Assembly: GCA_016928575.1 (NCBI GenBank) | Contig: JAFGKK010000103.1 | Location: 1 to 50,058 of the forward strand | Length of the DNA stretch: 50,058 nt | Direction of reading: 5' to 3' | DNA from: Anaerolineales bacterium | GTDB lineage: Bacteria; Chloroflexota; Anaerolineae; Anaerolineales; RBG-16-64-43 | In this document: positions 26,350-35,181 of the stretch, in pieces | Layout: the number at the start of each line of letters is the position of its first letter | Numbering within the stretch: the stretch's first letter is position 1 | Program-made: the position numbers and the translations under genes | Notes under the pieces: generated by a model | Database searches by the model: none | Told to the model about the DNA's origin: nothing | The model's input: the letters and a program-made list of their open reading frames with translations, nothing else

Positions 26350-27312
26350 ATGCAGAATCCCATCCGAAGTTGCGCCGGACCCTTGCCAGCCCGTTGGCAA
26401 AGGTTTTGGCGGCTGTACGGCCGGACTCTGGCCTTGTTCCTGGCCATCGCGGCCGGCGCCGCGTGCCCCCAAGCGGAGGCGGCTGCCGGGATCCTTCCCT
26501 TCCTGCTCATCGGCATGCTGTTTTTCGCCTTCCTCGACCTCAGGATCACGCGCGATTCGTTTCATCCCAGCATCGCCGGAATTCTCCTCGCCAACCTGGC
26601 CGTTCCGCTGACCGCGTTTTTCCTGTTGCGCGGCGTCGACCCGGACCTGGCGTTGGTGGGCTTCCTCACGGCGATCGCCCCCACCGCCACGGCCACTCCG
26701 GTGATCGTCGGGTACCTGCGCGGAAGGGTGGATTACGTCGTCCCCGCGGTCTTGCTTACCAACATCGGCATCGCCGTCATCCTGCCCTTCCTCCTGCCCT
26801 GGACGGCGGGGGAAACCGTTTCCATCACGACCGCGGAGGTCCTCCCCTCGGTCCTGGAAGTGATGTTCATCCCGCTCCTTCTGGCGTTCCTGCTGCGCCG
26901 GTTCCTCCCCGCCGGACAGCGGTGGCTGCTGCGCGGGAAGCCGCTGACCTTTGCGATCTGGCTGATGATGCTGTTCATCGTCACTTCCAAAGCGTCCGCC
27001 TTCCTGCGGGCCAACACCGGAGTGTCGCCCTGGCTGCTGCTATGGATCGCCCTGATTTCCCTGGCGACCTGCATCCTCAATTTCGTGGCGGGGGCGTGGA
27101 TCGGCGGCCGCTCCTTTCGGCGCGAGGCCAGCCAGGCGCTCGGCCAAAAGAACAATTCTTTCACCGTTTGGGTCGCGCTGGCGTACCTTCACCCCTTGAT
27201 CGCGCTTGGGCCGACCTTTTATGTCTTGTACCACAACCTCTACAATGGATTTCAGTTGTATGAAGCGGAGCGGAGGGACTCGGCCGAGGGGAAGAAAAAG
27301 CCGCCGGAATAA
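26350..27312 (+). CDS. Bile acid:sodium symporter (BASS/SBF)-like transporter
   Basis: About 320 residues with eight to ten hydrophobic segments. An AIAPTATATPVIVGYLRG motif near the middle and a second GQKNNSFTVWVALAYL stretch resemble the two discontinuous-helix repeats of the BASS/SBF family. Substrates of such transporters include organic acids such as pyruvate, pantoate or bile acids; none can be assigned. Two starts are possible: GTG 26335 and ATG 26350. The gene begins within 20 bp of the previous stop, so it may be part of the same transcript as the acnX genes. Confidence 0.72.
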   Translation: MQNPIRSCAGPLPARWQRFWRLYGRTLALFLAIAAGAACPQAEAAAGILPFLLIGMLFFAFLDLRITRDSFHPSIAGILLANLAVPLTAFFLLRGVDPDLALVGFLTAIAPTATATPVIVGYLRGRVDYVVPAVLLTNIGIAVILPFLLPWTAGETVSITTAEVLPSVLEVMFIPLLLAFLLRRFLPAGQRWLLRGKPLTFAIWLMMLFIVTSKASAFLRANTGVSPWLLLWIALISLATCILNFVAGAWIGGRSFRREASQALGQKNNSFTVWVALAYLHPLIALGPTFYVLYHNLYNGFQLYEAERRDSAEGKKKPPE

Positions 27313-27328
27313 TGCCGGCGAGCCACAT

Positions 27329-27814
27329 TCAGCCGGCGTTGCGCCGGTCCATCCACTTCCGCAACCTTTCCGCCTGCTCTTCCCTGCCCAACATTCGGTA
27401 CGCTTGATATTCGTATTCCATGGACAGGACCGGCAGATTCATTCCCCCCCAGAGGATTCGGCGCAGATGCCGCCGCACATCCACCGGATCCTCCCAGTGG
27501 CCGTCGGGCAGACGTTTCTGCAGATCCCCCATGATTTCGACCTTTATCCCGTTGATCTCCAACGCGCCGAAATGGGAGCGGATTCGTTCGGTTCCGGAAA
27601 AGGCGGCGGGGCGGACGACGTATGAGGAGAAACGCCGCTCGATTTCATACGCACCGGCTCGGTCGGTTTGCAGGTCGACGTCGTGGACTTCGACCTGCAT
27701 GCCTTGCAGGGCGAATCCCAGGCTCCCGGTAATCGCCCAAATCGGAACCGGCTTCTTTTGTAAAGGCGGATATAGAATGCGCAGGACCGCGGAGAACTTC
27801 GGATCGACCGTCAT
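27329..27814 (-). CDS. Nucleotidyltransferase-like protein (MNT/AbiEii-like)
   Basis: The roughly 161-residue protein contains WAITGSLGFALQGMQVEVHDVDLQTD. The G-S followed by an Asp-x-Asp pair is typical of the polymerase-beta-like nucleotidyltransferase fold. A later GIKVEIMGDL could hold the third acidic residue, and the C-terminal YEYQAYRMLGREEQAERLR helix is seen in aminoglycoside- or toxin-type minimal nucleotidyltransferases. No antitoxin-like partner is adjacent. ATG 27814 fits domain length; ATG 27880 is possible. It is divergent from the gene at 27952. Confidence 0.72.
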   Translation of the reverse strand: MTVDPKFSAVLRILYPPLQKKPVPIWAITGSLGFALQGMQVEVHDVDLQTDRAGAYEIERRFSSYVVRPAAFSGTERIRSHFGALEINGIKVEIMGDLQKRLPDGHWEDPVDVRRHLRRILWGGMNLPVLSMEYEYQAYRMLGREEQAERLRKWMDRRNAG

Positions 27815-27892
27815 CTTTCGCTTGATGCCCCTGGAAAGCGCTGTCGCGATTCTATCATGAAGGCGTGAAGGGAGAAGCATTTTCCCCGGCGA

Positions 27893-27901
27893 TGATACAA
27901 T
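27893..27901 (+). promoter_or_regulatory. Extended -10 element (TGATACAAT) upstream of the 410-residue membrane protein
   Basis: TGnTACAAT-type element ending 50 bp before the ATG at 27952. No clear -35. Confidence 0.4.
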
Positions 27902-27951
27902 CGTAACGGCGGAGCGCTTTTCGCCAAATCCAAATCCTCCCAGGGAAATCC

Positions 27952-29184
27952 ATGAGCGCACAAAGCCAGAATCGACGCACCTTGATCCTGTGCCTGATCC
28001 TGCTTGCCGTTTTCGGGGTCGCCTTCCTGCTCTACCGCCTTCCTCCGGTGCTGGCCGGGGGAACGGAAACGCCCCCCTGGGCCTATTTCAACCAGCTGGC
28101 GCAATCCTTCCTTCACGGCCGGCTCGACCTGGCCAACCCGCCCATGCCGCCGGTCGACCTGACTCCCCACGACGGCAAATGGTACGTGCCCTTCCCGCCC
28201 CTCTCCGCGATCCTGATGATCCCCTGGGCGGCGGCGCTCGGCGATGTGGAGACCGTGCTGTTCGCCGGGCTGATGGGCGCGCTCAACGCGGCGCTGGTAT
28301 TCCTCATGCTGCAGGGCTTCGCCGCCCAGCAGTGGATCTCCCTCCCCCAAAAGAACGCCTTTTGGCTGACCGCGTTGTTCGCCTTCGGCACGGTGCATTG
28401 GTACATCTCCACCCAGGGATCGGTGTGGTTCGTGGCGCATTTGTGCACGGTCACTTTCATCGCGCTGGCGGTGTTTCTGGCGGTTTACTTCAACGCGCCC
28501 CTCCCGGCGGGGATCGCACTCGGGCTGGCGATGCTCGGCCGCCCGAACTTATTTCTGACCTACCCCCTGCTTTTTGGAATCGCCGTTCAACACGCGCAGG
28601 AAAGCGGAATCGCCGACAAGCGAAGGTACCTCTTGCGCTGGGCGATTCTCTCCGCAATCCCGGTTTTCGTCGCGGGCGGCCTGCTTCTGCTCTACAACCA
28701 ACTGCGCTTCGGAAATCCGCTGGATTTCGGATACATGGCGGCGCAAGTGGACCCGCGGGTCGCCGCGGATTTGCACACCCATGGGCAATTCAGCCCGGCC
28801 TACGTGTGGCGGAACATCAAGGTGATGCTGTTTTCCCTGCCGATGTGGAACGAAGCCCAGGGTAAAATCACACCGAGCGGGGAAGGGTTAAGCTTGTTCC
28901 TCACGACGCCCGCATTCCTGTTCATGTTCAAACCGATCCGCAAATCCCCCATCCTGATCGGCGCCTGGGCATCGCTGGGATTGCTGTTGATCCCGTTGCT
29001 TACCTACTTCAACACCGGATGGTATCAATTCGGCTACCGCTTCAGTTTGGATTTCATCATTCCGCTGATGGTCCTGTTGGCATTCGCCGTCGGGGAACGC
29101 ATGCCCCGCCTGTTTCCCTGGTTTGTCCTAGCCAGCATCCTGGTCAACGCTTGGGGAACGGCCTGGTTTCTCGGCTTGCTCTAG
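27952..29184 (+). CDS. Polytopic membrane protein, GT-C glycosyltransferase-like
   Basis: The 410-residue protein has about ten membrane helices. A first loop of 50 residues follows helix 1 and contains GTETPPWAYFNQLAQSFLHG, and HTHGQFSPAYVWRNIKVMLF lies in a later loop. Size, helix distribution and an acidic/aromatic first loop resemble GT-C lipid-linked sugar transferases, but no definite catalytic Asp motif could be confirmed, so this is a guess. Glycerate kinase follows 17 bp after its stop. Confidence 0.65.
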   Translation: MSAQSQNRRTLILCLILLAVFGVAFLLYRLPPVLAGGTETPPWAYFNQLAQSFLHGRLDLANPPMPPVDLTPHDGKWYVPFPPLSAILMIPWAAALGDVETVLFAGLMGALNAALVFLMLQGFAAQQWISLPQKNAFWLTALFAFGTVHWYISTQGSVWFVAHLCTVTFIALAVFLAVYFNAPLPAGIALGLAMLGRPNLFLTYPLLFGIAVQHAQESGIADKRRYLLRWAILSAIPVFVAGGLLLLYNQLRFGNPLDFGYMAAQVDPRVAADLHTHGQFSPAYVWRNIKVMLFSLPMWNEAQGKITPSGEGLSLFLTTPAFLFMFKPIRKSPILIGAWASLGLLLIPLLTYFNTGWYQFGYRFSLDFIIPLMVLLAFAVGERMPRLFPWFVLASILVNAWGTAWFLGLL

Positions 29185-29201
29185 CCGCTGGGCAAAACGT
29201 C

Positions 29202-30476
29202 TTGACGCCGGCTTTCAAGGAATACCCCCTCCATCTCAAGATCCTTCGGGAAGAAGCCCTGCGCGCGGCGGATCCCGCGGCGGCGGTGCGCCGCGGACTG
29301 GCGGGCGCCGACCTCGAATGCCGGGGACGGATGTTCGTCGTCGGGGCGGGGAAGGCCGGCGCCGCGATGGCATTGGCGGCGGAGGAGATGTTGGGCGGGA
29401 GGATCGCGGCCGGCGTGATGAGCGTGCCCGCCCTTCCTCCCCAGGCGGAACGCCGCGTAAAATTCATCCTCGGCGGACATCCCGTCCCCACCGAGGGCAG
29501 CCTCTCGGCGGGGAAAGCCGCGGCCGAACTGCTGGAGGGAACGACCAAGGAAGATTTGGTGCTGGTTCTGCTTTCCGGAGGCGGATCCGCGCTGATGGAA
29601 CTGCCGCGTCCGGGAATCCGTTTGGGGGATTTACAAGCGCTGACGGGCGTATTGTTGAAATCCGGCGCGGCGATCCACGAGATCAACCTTCTGCGCATGG
29701 CGCTATCGCTTCTTAAAGGAGGGGGCCTGGCGCGGCTGGCCCATCCCGCCCGTGTATTGACTCTGATCGTTTCGGACGTCATCGGAGATCCGCCGCAGAC
29801 GATCGCCTCCGGGCCGACGGTCTACCGGGAGACGCCGCCGGCGGAGATTTGTGCCATCCTGGAAAAATTCCGCCTCCGGGAATCCCTCCCCTCGGCAATT
29901 CTGGCGAGCCTGGACCAATTCATTGCGCATCCGCCCGAGCCGGCGCCTTTGGATTCGCGCGTGGAGAACAGGATCATCGCCTCCAACCGGTCGGCCGGAG
30001 AGGCGGCCGCGGCCGCCGCCTTGCGTTTGGGATTCCGTATGGATTTCCTGGCCGACGATTGGCGGGGCGAAGCGCGGGACGCCGGACGGCGGTTCGCCGA
30101 AATGCTGATCCGCTTGCGCGGTCGCGGGCCGGCGTGCTGCATCGCCGGCGGCGAGACGACGGTGACCGTATACGGAAAGGGGAAAGGCGGTCGGAATCTG
30201 GAGGCGGCGCTGGCCGCCGCGACCGTCCTCGACGGTCAGCCGGAGACTGTGCTGGCGACTCTGGCGACCGACGGCGTGGACGGTCCGACCGATGCCGCCG
30301 GCGCCTCTGTCGACGGCCGGACGATTGCCCGCGCCCGCCGGCTGGGGATGGATCCGCATCGATATTTGGAGGAGAACGACTCCTACCCGTTTTTCGATGC
30401 CCTGGGGGATATCGTCCGCACCGGCCTGACGGGGACGAACGTCATGGATTTGTGGACCGGGCTGGTGTACCAATAA
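29202..30476 (+). CDS. Glycerate 2-kinase (MOFRL/DUF4147 family)
   Basis: The 424-residue protein contains GRMFVVGAGKAGAAMALAAE, LVLVLLSGGGSALMELP, ALSLLKGGGLARLAHPARVL, IVSDVIGDPPQTIASGPTV and the C-terminal MOFRL block ATDGVDGPTDAAGASVDG. It phosphorylates glycerate to 2-phosphoglycerate in serine/glycine or sugar-acid degradation, which would fit with the SHMT fusion upstream as a serine-cycle-like route (inference). No ATG exists near the N-terminus; TTG 29202 is the closest start. It sits 17 bp after the preceding membrane gene, suggesting an operon. Confidence 0.9.
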   Translation: MTPAFKEYPLHLKILREEALRAADPAAAVRRGLAGADLECRGRMFVVGAGKAGAAMALAAEEMLGGRIAAGVMSVPALPPQAERRVKFILGGHPVPTEGSLSAGKAAAELLEGTTKEDLVLVLLSGGGSALMELPRPGIRLGDLQALTGVLLKSGAAIHEINLLRMALSLLKGGGLARLAHPARVLTLIVSDVIGDPPQTIASGPTVYRETPPAEICAILEKFRLRESLPSAILASLDQFIAHPPEPAPLDSRVENRIIASNRSAGEAAAAAALRLGFRMDFLADDWRGEARDAGRRFAEMLIRLRGRGPACCIAGGETTVTVYGKGKGGRNLEAALAAATVLDGQPETVLATLATDGVDGPTDAAGASVDGRTIARARRLGMDPHRYLEENDSYPFFDALGDIVRTGLTGTNVMDLWTGLVYQ

Positions 30477-30506
30477 GCCCGAGGCGGCCTTTGTGACCGC
30501 CCGTTC

Positions 30507-31115
30507 TCATCCGCAAACCGCCTTAATTCCCGGCGTCATCACCCGGTCGAACATGGCCTCCATCTCCTCGGGGGAATACGGCATTTTATTTTTAATCCAC
30601 CAAGTCAGCAGCGCGGTCGCCGCGCTGGTTGCCATCAACGCGATCAGCGGAATGGGAACGTCGGGCGCTCCCCGTTTTCCGCGGCGCCGCGTCAACTCGC
30701 GCTCGATCCGCCCCGCCCAATAGGCCTGCCCGATTGAAAACAGATACTCCCGCCCGCGGTCGCTTTGCCATACTCCGCGGGCGGCGAGTTGGTCCTTCAG
30801 GCGGCGGAACAAGCCGGCCAGCGGAAACGCCGGCGCGCCGCCTTTCCCCGGCTCGACGCCGCTGGTGATGGATTCCAGCATCTCCTCGAACATCTGCCGG
30901 ACCAGGTCGTCCTTGTCGGTGAAATGGGCGTAAAAGGTCGAACGGCCGACATCGGCCCGGTCGAGGATGTTTTGGACGGTGATGTCCTCATAGCGCATGG
31001 AATGGATCAGGTCCGCGGCGGATTGCTTAAGCGCCCGGCGGGTGCGAGTCGTGCGCCGGTCGTCCGCGGTTGAGGGTTTCCGGCCAATTTTCTTTTTTTG
31101 TTCGTTATCGGACAT
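30507..31115 (-). CDS. TetR/AcrR-family transcriptional regulator
   Basis: The 202-residue regulator has the N-terminal helix-turn-helix at about residues 30-70 (DITVQNILDRADVGRSTFYAHFTDKDDL), with the TetR-typical YAHF. The C-terminal ligand-binding domain resembles the TetR_C_7/8 type. ATG 31115 follows GGGAGG; the frame extends upstream without coding character. A perfect palindrome at 31164-31182, 48 bp upstream, is a likely operator for autoregulation. It may also control the divergent membrane genes at 31382 and 31823. Confidence 0.9.
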   Translation of the reverse strand: MSDNEQKKKIGRKPSTADDRRTTRTRRALKQSAADLIHSMRYEDITVQNILDRADVGRSTFYAHFTDKDDLVRQMFEEMLESITSGVEPGKGGAPAFPLAGLFRRLKDQLAARGVWQSDRGREYLFSIGQAYWAGRIERELTRRRGKRGAPDVPIPLIALMATSAATALLTWWIKNKMPYSPEEMEAMFDRVMTPGIKAVCG

Positions 31116-31163
31116 TCCCGGCCTCCCGGTTGTAGACAAGCGTGGAAAAGCGGCTAAGATTAA

Positions 31164-31182
31164 TCCGAACATTGTGTTCGGA
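31164..31182. promoter_or_regulatory. Candidate TetR operator (perfect 8-bp inverted repeat, 3-bp spacer)
   Basis: TCCGAACA (31164-31171) and TGTTCGGA (31175-31182) are exact reverse complements around TTG. On the tetR strand it follows a TACTAT -10-like box, so bound repressor would block transcription start. Confidence 0.65.
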
Positions 31183-31381
31183 ATAGTACACGGCATTCTT
31201 CTTCGTGTAAAGCCGGAACCTCCGCCGTTCTTCCTTTGCGAACCTCCCTCGGCATGGTCCGGTGCATCCAACGGATTCTTGCAGGGACGGCGGAAAAAAA
31301 CCAGGAGCATTCCACGCCCGGCGGCATACGGCCGACGGAGGGACTGCAAAGAAAGAAGGAAAAAACATACGCACTCGATCC

Positions 31382-31807
31382 ATGTTGCTTCTGCGATTCG
31401 CCTGCTGGACCGGCGCGATCCTCGACGCCGTAATGCTTCCGCCGATGTTGTTTCCCGCGATAGGCGCCGCGTTGTTCGGCATTCCATATTTCCACCCCGG
31501 ACCCGAATACCGCTACGCGATGTATGTGGGTGCATCGTTGATGGCCGGGTGGACGGCCCTGCTTGTGTGGGCGGACCGCAAACCGGTCGAACGGCGGGGC
31601 GTTATCTTGTTGACGGTTTTCCCGGTCCTGAGCGGGATGATCGGGGCAAGCGTCTACGCCGCCGCCAGCGGCCTGCTGGCGGCGGGACGGATTCTGCCGA
31701 TGGCTATTATACAAATCTCGGTTGCGGCGTTGTTTCTCGCCGCCTTTTTCGGATCACGCCCCCACGGAGAGTCTGAGCGGCGGACGGGAAAAACCGTCCA
31801 CACATAA
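31382..31807 (+). CDS. Small four-helix membrane protein
   Basis: The 141-residue protein has about four hydrophobic segments (LLLRFACWTGAILDAVMLPP, RYAMYVGASLMAGWTALLVW, GVILLTVFPVLSGMIGASVY, LPMAIIQISVAALFLAAFFG). No family recognised. It is divergent from tetR, which suggests control by that regulator. A second membrane gene follows 15 bp downstream. The reading frame extends to 31262 but ATG 31382 precedes the first helix directly. Confidence 0.65.
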   Translation: MLLLRFACWTGAILDAVMLPPMLFPAIGAALFGIPYFHPGPEYRYAMYVGASLMAGWTALLVWADRKPVERRGVILLTVFPVLSGMIGASVYAAASGLLAAGRILPMAIIQISVAALFLAAFFGSRPHGESERRTGKTVHT

Positions 31808-31822
31808 GAAGGGAGTACGCCG

Positions 31823-32758
31823 TTGTTTAAATCCAAAAAGCGATGGGGCTGTGAAGTCCGGCGGAAACCGAAATCCGCGGAAACACCTTCTTTCCCGAAC
31901 GCAACCTTGCGAGGCGGCGGTCTGCCTGAAGGAAACGCGGCCAACCCTAACCCGCCGCCCCACGGTTCGGGCATCCATCCATTCGGATGGACCGCACTGG
32001 CGCTGGTGCGGATTGTTTTCCTGCTCGCCGCTCAGATTTGCACGGCCGGGCTATTCCAATCCTGGCAGGCGGCGATACCCTGGTGGCCGTTTTCAATCGT
32101 CTTCGCAAACCTTTGCTGCCTGGGGATCATGATCCGATGGACGCGTTTGAATGGAGTGCCTTTTTGGCGCATTCAACGCCAGCCGTTTCCAGAGCCGGGC
32201 ATTTCCGGCCGGATCCTGCCATTTCTCCGCCGCCGATTTCCCCGCCTCGGGATCGTCCGCCTGGCAGTGGAAGGCGGATTGTTTCTGGCGGCGCTTTTAC
32301 TGTTCGGCGTTCCGGCCTTCGTATTCCAAGAATGGATGCGCAGCGCCAACCCGGTTCTTCAGGCTGTTCCGATGGCCGGCGAACTGCCGACTTCGGCATT
32401 GATCGTACTCACGGCGCTGCTCCCCCTGTCGCAAGGGTTGATCGAGTTTCCGTGGTTTTTCGGGTTTATCATGCCGGGCGCGGAGAATGCCCTATCTCCC
32501 TCCGGAAGGCCGAATAAGCGTCCGGCCGCCGTCGGGGCGTGGCTGATCGCGCTGGCGGTGTTCCTGTTGCAGGTTTCTCTTCTGCCGCCGGTTTTCGATC
32601 CGGCCTACATACTTTTGCAGGCATCGGCCATGTTTCCACTGCTGGCCCTTATCGGCGTAATTCTCCGATTGTCGCCCCGCTGGATGCCTTGGATCAACGT
32701 CCTGCATGCGCTGATGGCGCTGAACCTGGTCTCCCAATATTGGAGCATGGTTCGATAG
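31823..32758 (+). CDS. Polytopic membrane protein, unknown family
   Basis: The 311-residue protein has a hydrophilic N-terminal stretch of about 55 residues and then about eight hydrophobic segments. The segment LPLSQGLIEFPWFFGFIMPG with a conserved-looking Glu recalls CPBP-type intramembrane proteases, but the EE/H motifs are not evident. The start is TTG 31823 with GGGAG 7 nt upstream. It follows the small membrane protein by 15 bp, forming a likely two-gene operon divergent from tetR. Confidence 0.65.
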   Translation: MFKSKKRWGCEVRRKPKSAETPSFPNATLRGGGLPEGNAANPNPPPHGSGIHPFGWTALALVRIVFLLAAQICTAGLFQSWQAAIPWWPFSIVFANLCCLGIMIRWTRLNGVPFWRIQRQPFPEPGISGRILPFLRRRFPRLGIVRLAVEGGLFLAALLLFGVPAFVFQEWMRSANPVLQAVPMAGELPTSALIVLTALLPLSQGLIEFPWFFGFIMPGAENALSPSGRPNKRPAAVGAWLIALAVFLLQVSLLPPVFDPAYILLQASAMFPLLALIGVILRLSPRWMPWINVLHALMALNLVSQYWSMVR

Positions 32759-33009
32759 ACGGCGCCGGATACATTCAGGAATTTCGGTTCCACTGAAGGC
32801 CGTTAAATTCTTTGGAAAACGATGGCAATTCGAAGCGTATCCGCTTACTTGCGGTCGTCTTGCCGGCGCGATTCTCGCCCGTATCCGATATTTTCCAAAA
32901 ACACCGAACCCCGCCTACGAGTGCGCCGGGGTGACGACTTGCCGCTGAAACACCAGGGGTGCGCTTGGTAATTCCCCCGCAATTCGTATGGCGGTAACAT
33001 GGGACAGGT
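32759..33009. other. Intergenic, no gene or strong signal seen
   Basis: There is no frame with coding character. A GC-rich stretch with CCCCG...CGGGG complementarity near 32910-32935 is the only visible structure. Confidence 0.4.
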
Positions 33010-33780
33010 TTATTTTTGACCGCTGATCCGCAGATCCCTATCCGGCGACTCGGTCCTCCATCGCCGCCACACGAGGAATCCATTGCCGTTCTTTTTGATG
33101 GGGGGACCGGGCAATCCTAGAAGCGAACATCGCCATGCTTCTTGCTCCCGCTTGTATACGGCCACCATCCTGAACCGGTTTGCGTCCTCGACGATCACGC
33201 TTTCGACGGGTTCGTAACCCATCCAAGATTTTATTTTTGCCTCATCCCCGGGATCTTGGATATGGCGGAGGACTAGTCCGGAGGGCCAGCAATAGGGAAC
33301 CGAAAGAATAAGCGTCCGTCCCAATTCCATGAGTTTTCCAGCGAACCCGGCCGGATCCTGCTGATGCTCCAGCACCTCGAGGCATAACACTAAATCATAG
33401 TTGGCGTTCGGGACATAGGAAAAGAAATCCGCGCAGATAATTTCCACACCCGGTCTCGGCGGGATCTCGAGGATATCCAGCACGACTTTTCGGGGTATCC
33501 ACGTCAGTCGGTTCACCACCTCGGCCCTGTTCGAACCGACGTCAATCACCTGGCCGGCGGCCGGTTCGTATTTTGCGGCGAACTCCTCTGCGATTTTGTA
33601 ATAATTTTAGAATTGCCGTTTCTGCCAGCACATCGGGCCGTACCGACTCTGCAGAAGACGCCATAGGCGCCGGTTTTTGCGCCGAGCCGCACCCTGCCCG
33701 TAAATCCGGTTCTTTATTCCGATAAAGAGCGGATGCTTCTTGATGAAATCCGGAAAGCTTCTGTTTATGATCTTTTTCAT
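33010..33780 (-). pseudogene. Class I SAM-dependent methyltransferase interrupted by an in-frame TAA
   Basis: Reading from ATG 33780 gives a 57-residue N-terminal part (beginning KKIINRSFPDFIKKHPLFIG), then TAA at 33609-33607, then a continuous frame (NYYKIAEEFAAKYEPAAGQ, VIDVGSNRAEV, VVLDILEI, NYDLVLCLEVLEHQQDP) to the stop at 33010. The SAM-binding motifs I to IV are all downstream of the TAA, and the residue immediately before NYYKIAEEF would be expected to be Tyr or similar. A single-base change of a TAC/TAT codon would explain it. It is either a pseudogene, a sequencing error, or a read-through gene. Internal GTG 33549 would lose the first helix. Confidence 0.8.
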
Positions 33781-34363
33781 TTTCGATCCAGATTATTTTT
33801 CAATTCCACAGGCTCGCCGCGCCAGCCGCCGCGGTTTTGGTTAGAAAGAGGCCTTAAGCCCCGCGGCGTCCAAGCGCGCCGTTGCGATTGACGGCGGCCA
33901 CGGTTATGCCGCAGACCGCCAACCCGCAGAATCCGCAATCGGATCGGCCTTCGAACGGGTCGGATGGAATTTTGCATCGGATAAAACCTTGATTAATCCA
34001 AAGTGCCTGCCCAGCATGCCGGCGACCGCCCTCGGCGCGTTCTTCGCCGGGGATTGATTTTTGCCGGCATCCATTGAAATATCAAAAATCACTGGATCCC
34101 GGCTTCGAACCCCTCTTCCCCCGCTTCGCCCACTGCGCTAGGGCGAGTGCGAGGTCGGGCACGGGGGAATCAGGCTGGGATGACAAATTAAATCAAGAAC
34201 GCCGGCAACTCCATTTTGAGATTTTTACACGGAAATAGACAATCTGAGCAGGTACGATCCAAATACCTTTTTAATTGATTTTGGATGAAGGGATTGCCAT
34301 GCGTCAGTCGGACCGCCGATTCGGCCGGATCGGAAAGGATTGGGGCTTGCCCTGCCGTTTTTT
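33781..34363. other. 583-bp intergenic region containing dispersed repeat copy B
   Basis: No gene-like frame. The centre is occupied by repeat copy B (34015-34254). Flanks have no recognisable promoter or RNA. Confidence 0.45.
34015..34254. repeat. Dispersed intergenic repeat, copy B (about 240 bp)
   Basis: It matches copy A (6818-6983) along both ends but carries an extra block of about 65-70 bp between CCCGGCTT and TGGGATGA. The block is GC-rich (CCCCTCTTCCCCCGCTTCGC and a GCGCTAGGGCGAG stretch). Confidence 0.75.
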
Positions 34364-35158
34364 TCACGCACTCCCATGACAGCAAAAAGAACGCCTTCCG
34401 GATACAATCCCGGCGGGCGCTCCCTGATGACCGGAGTAGAAGTTCTTACTGGTTGGCGCCGATGGGGCCGGATTCGGCAGGCGTTTTTTCCCGGATAACA
34501 ACCCGCCGGCGATCAAGGCGATTCCGCCGACAATCAGGACCGCCGCGGAGAGGAAATACATCGTCTGCGAATTCCGGCCGGTAAGCGCCATCATCGCGGT
34601 GGCGGCGAAGGCGCCGAAACCGACAAAAGCCCATCCTACCGTACGCACGATCAGGTTTTTCGCGAGACAGCCGATGGCAAGGATCATGCCGCCCACGGCC
34701 GCCACCTCGAAGCCCCACAGCCAGACCCAGTCGCTCCAGTTGCCGGTGACGGCGCAGTACAAGAGGATCAACCCCGTCGCCCCGAGCAGAATCGCCGGCA
34801 CGCCCATCCACAGAATCCGGGTCGTCCGGGCCGCCAGGACCAACCCGGCCGCGAGGGCGACGACGATCAGCGACCAGCCCCAGCTCCAGATATCCCACTG
34901 ACGGCCGATGCTCGAAAACAAGAGCAGGAGTCCGGCGGCGAGGATCAACGTCCCGGGGATGAAGAACACGCCCGTCCATGTCTGCGCCCGGTAGAACAAG
35001 GGAACGAGCATGAACATCGCCCCGCCCCCGACGATGAACAGCGGCCACGTCCGCCAGATCCAGAATCCGGCGGCCTGGAAGGCCGCGTTGACCAGCAGGA
35101 ACAGCCCTCCCAGCAGAATCAATATCGTGCCGATCATTGTGGAAACCTTTTGATTCAT
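34364..35158 (-). CDS. Polytopic membrane protein with LiaF-type transmembrane repeats
   Basis: The 264-residue protein has about eight membrane helices in paired units (GTILILLGGLFLLVNAAFQA, RTWPLFIVGGGAMFMLVPLF, GVFFIPGTLILAAGLLLLFS, WGWSLIVVALAAGLVLA). The pattern resembles LiaF/LiaI-type transmembrane domains and the '(G)xxLLxxG' tandem helix units found in stress-response membrane proteins. The C-terminal 25 residues are hydrophilic and not conserved in character. It is adjacent on the same strand to another small membrane protein and the Ser/Thr kinase; possibly an envelope-stress sensor, a context-based guess. Confidence 0.65.
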   Translation of the reverse strand: MNQKVSTMIGTILILLGGLFLLVNAAFQAAGFWIWRTWPLFIVGGGAMFMLVPLFYRAQTWTGVFFIPGTLILAAGLLLLFSSIGRQWDIWSWGWSLIVVALAAGLVLAARTTRILWMGVPAILLGATGLILLYCAVTGNWSDWVWLWGFEVAAVGGMILAIGCLAKNLIVRTVGWAFVGFGAFAATAMMALTGRNSQTMYFLSAAVLIVGGIALIAGGLLSGKKRLPNPAPSAPTSKNFYSGHQGAPAGIVSGRRSFCCHGSA

Positions 35159-35181
35159 TGTTGCCTCCTTTTTTTCCCCGC

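Noticed and set aside
31164-31182. The TCCGAACA-TTG-TGTTCGGA palindrome as a LexA box
   Set aside because: The GAAC and GTTC halves are separated by five bases, not four, and it lies before tetR, where an autoregulatory operator is expected.
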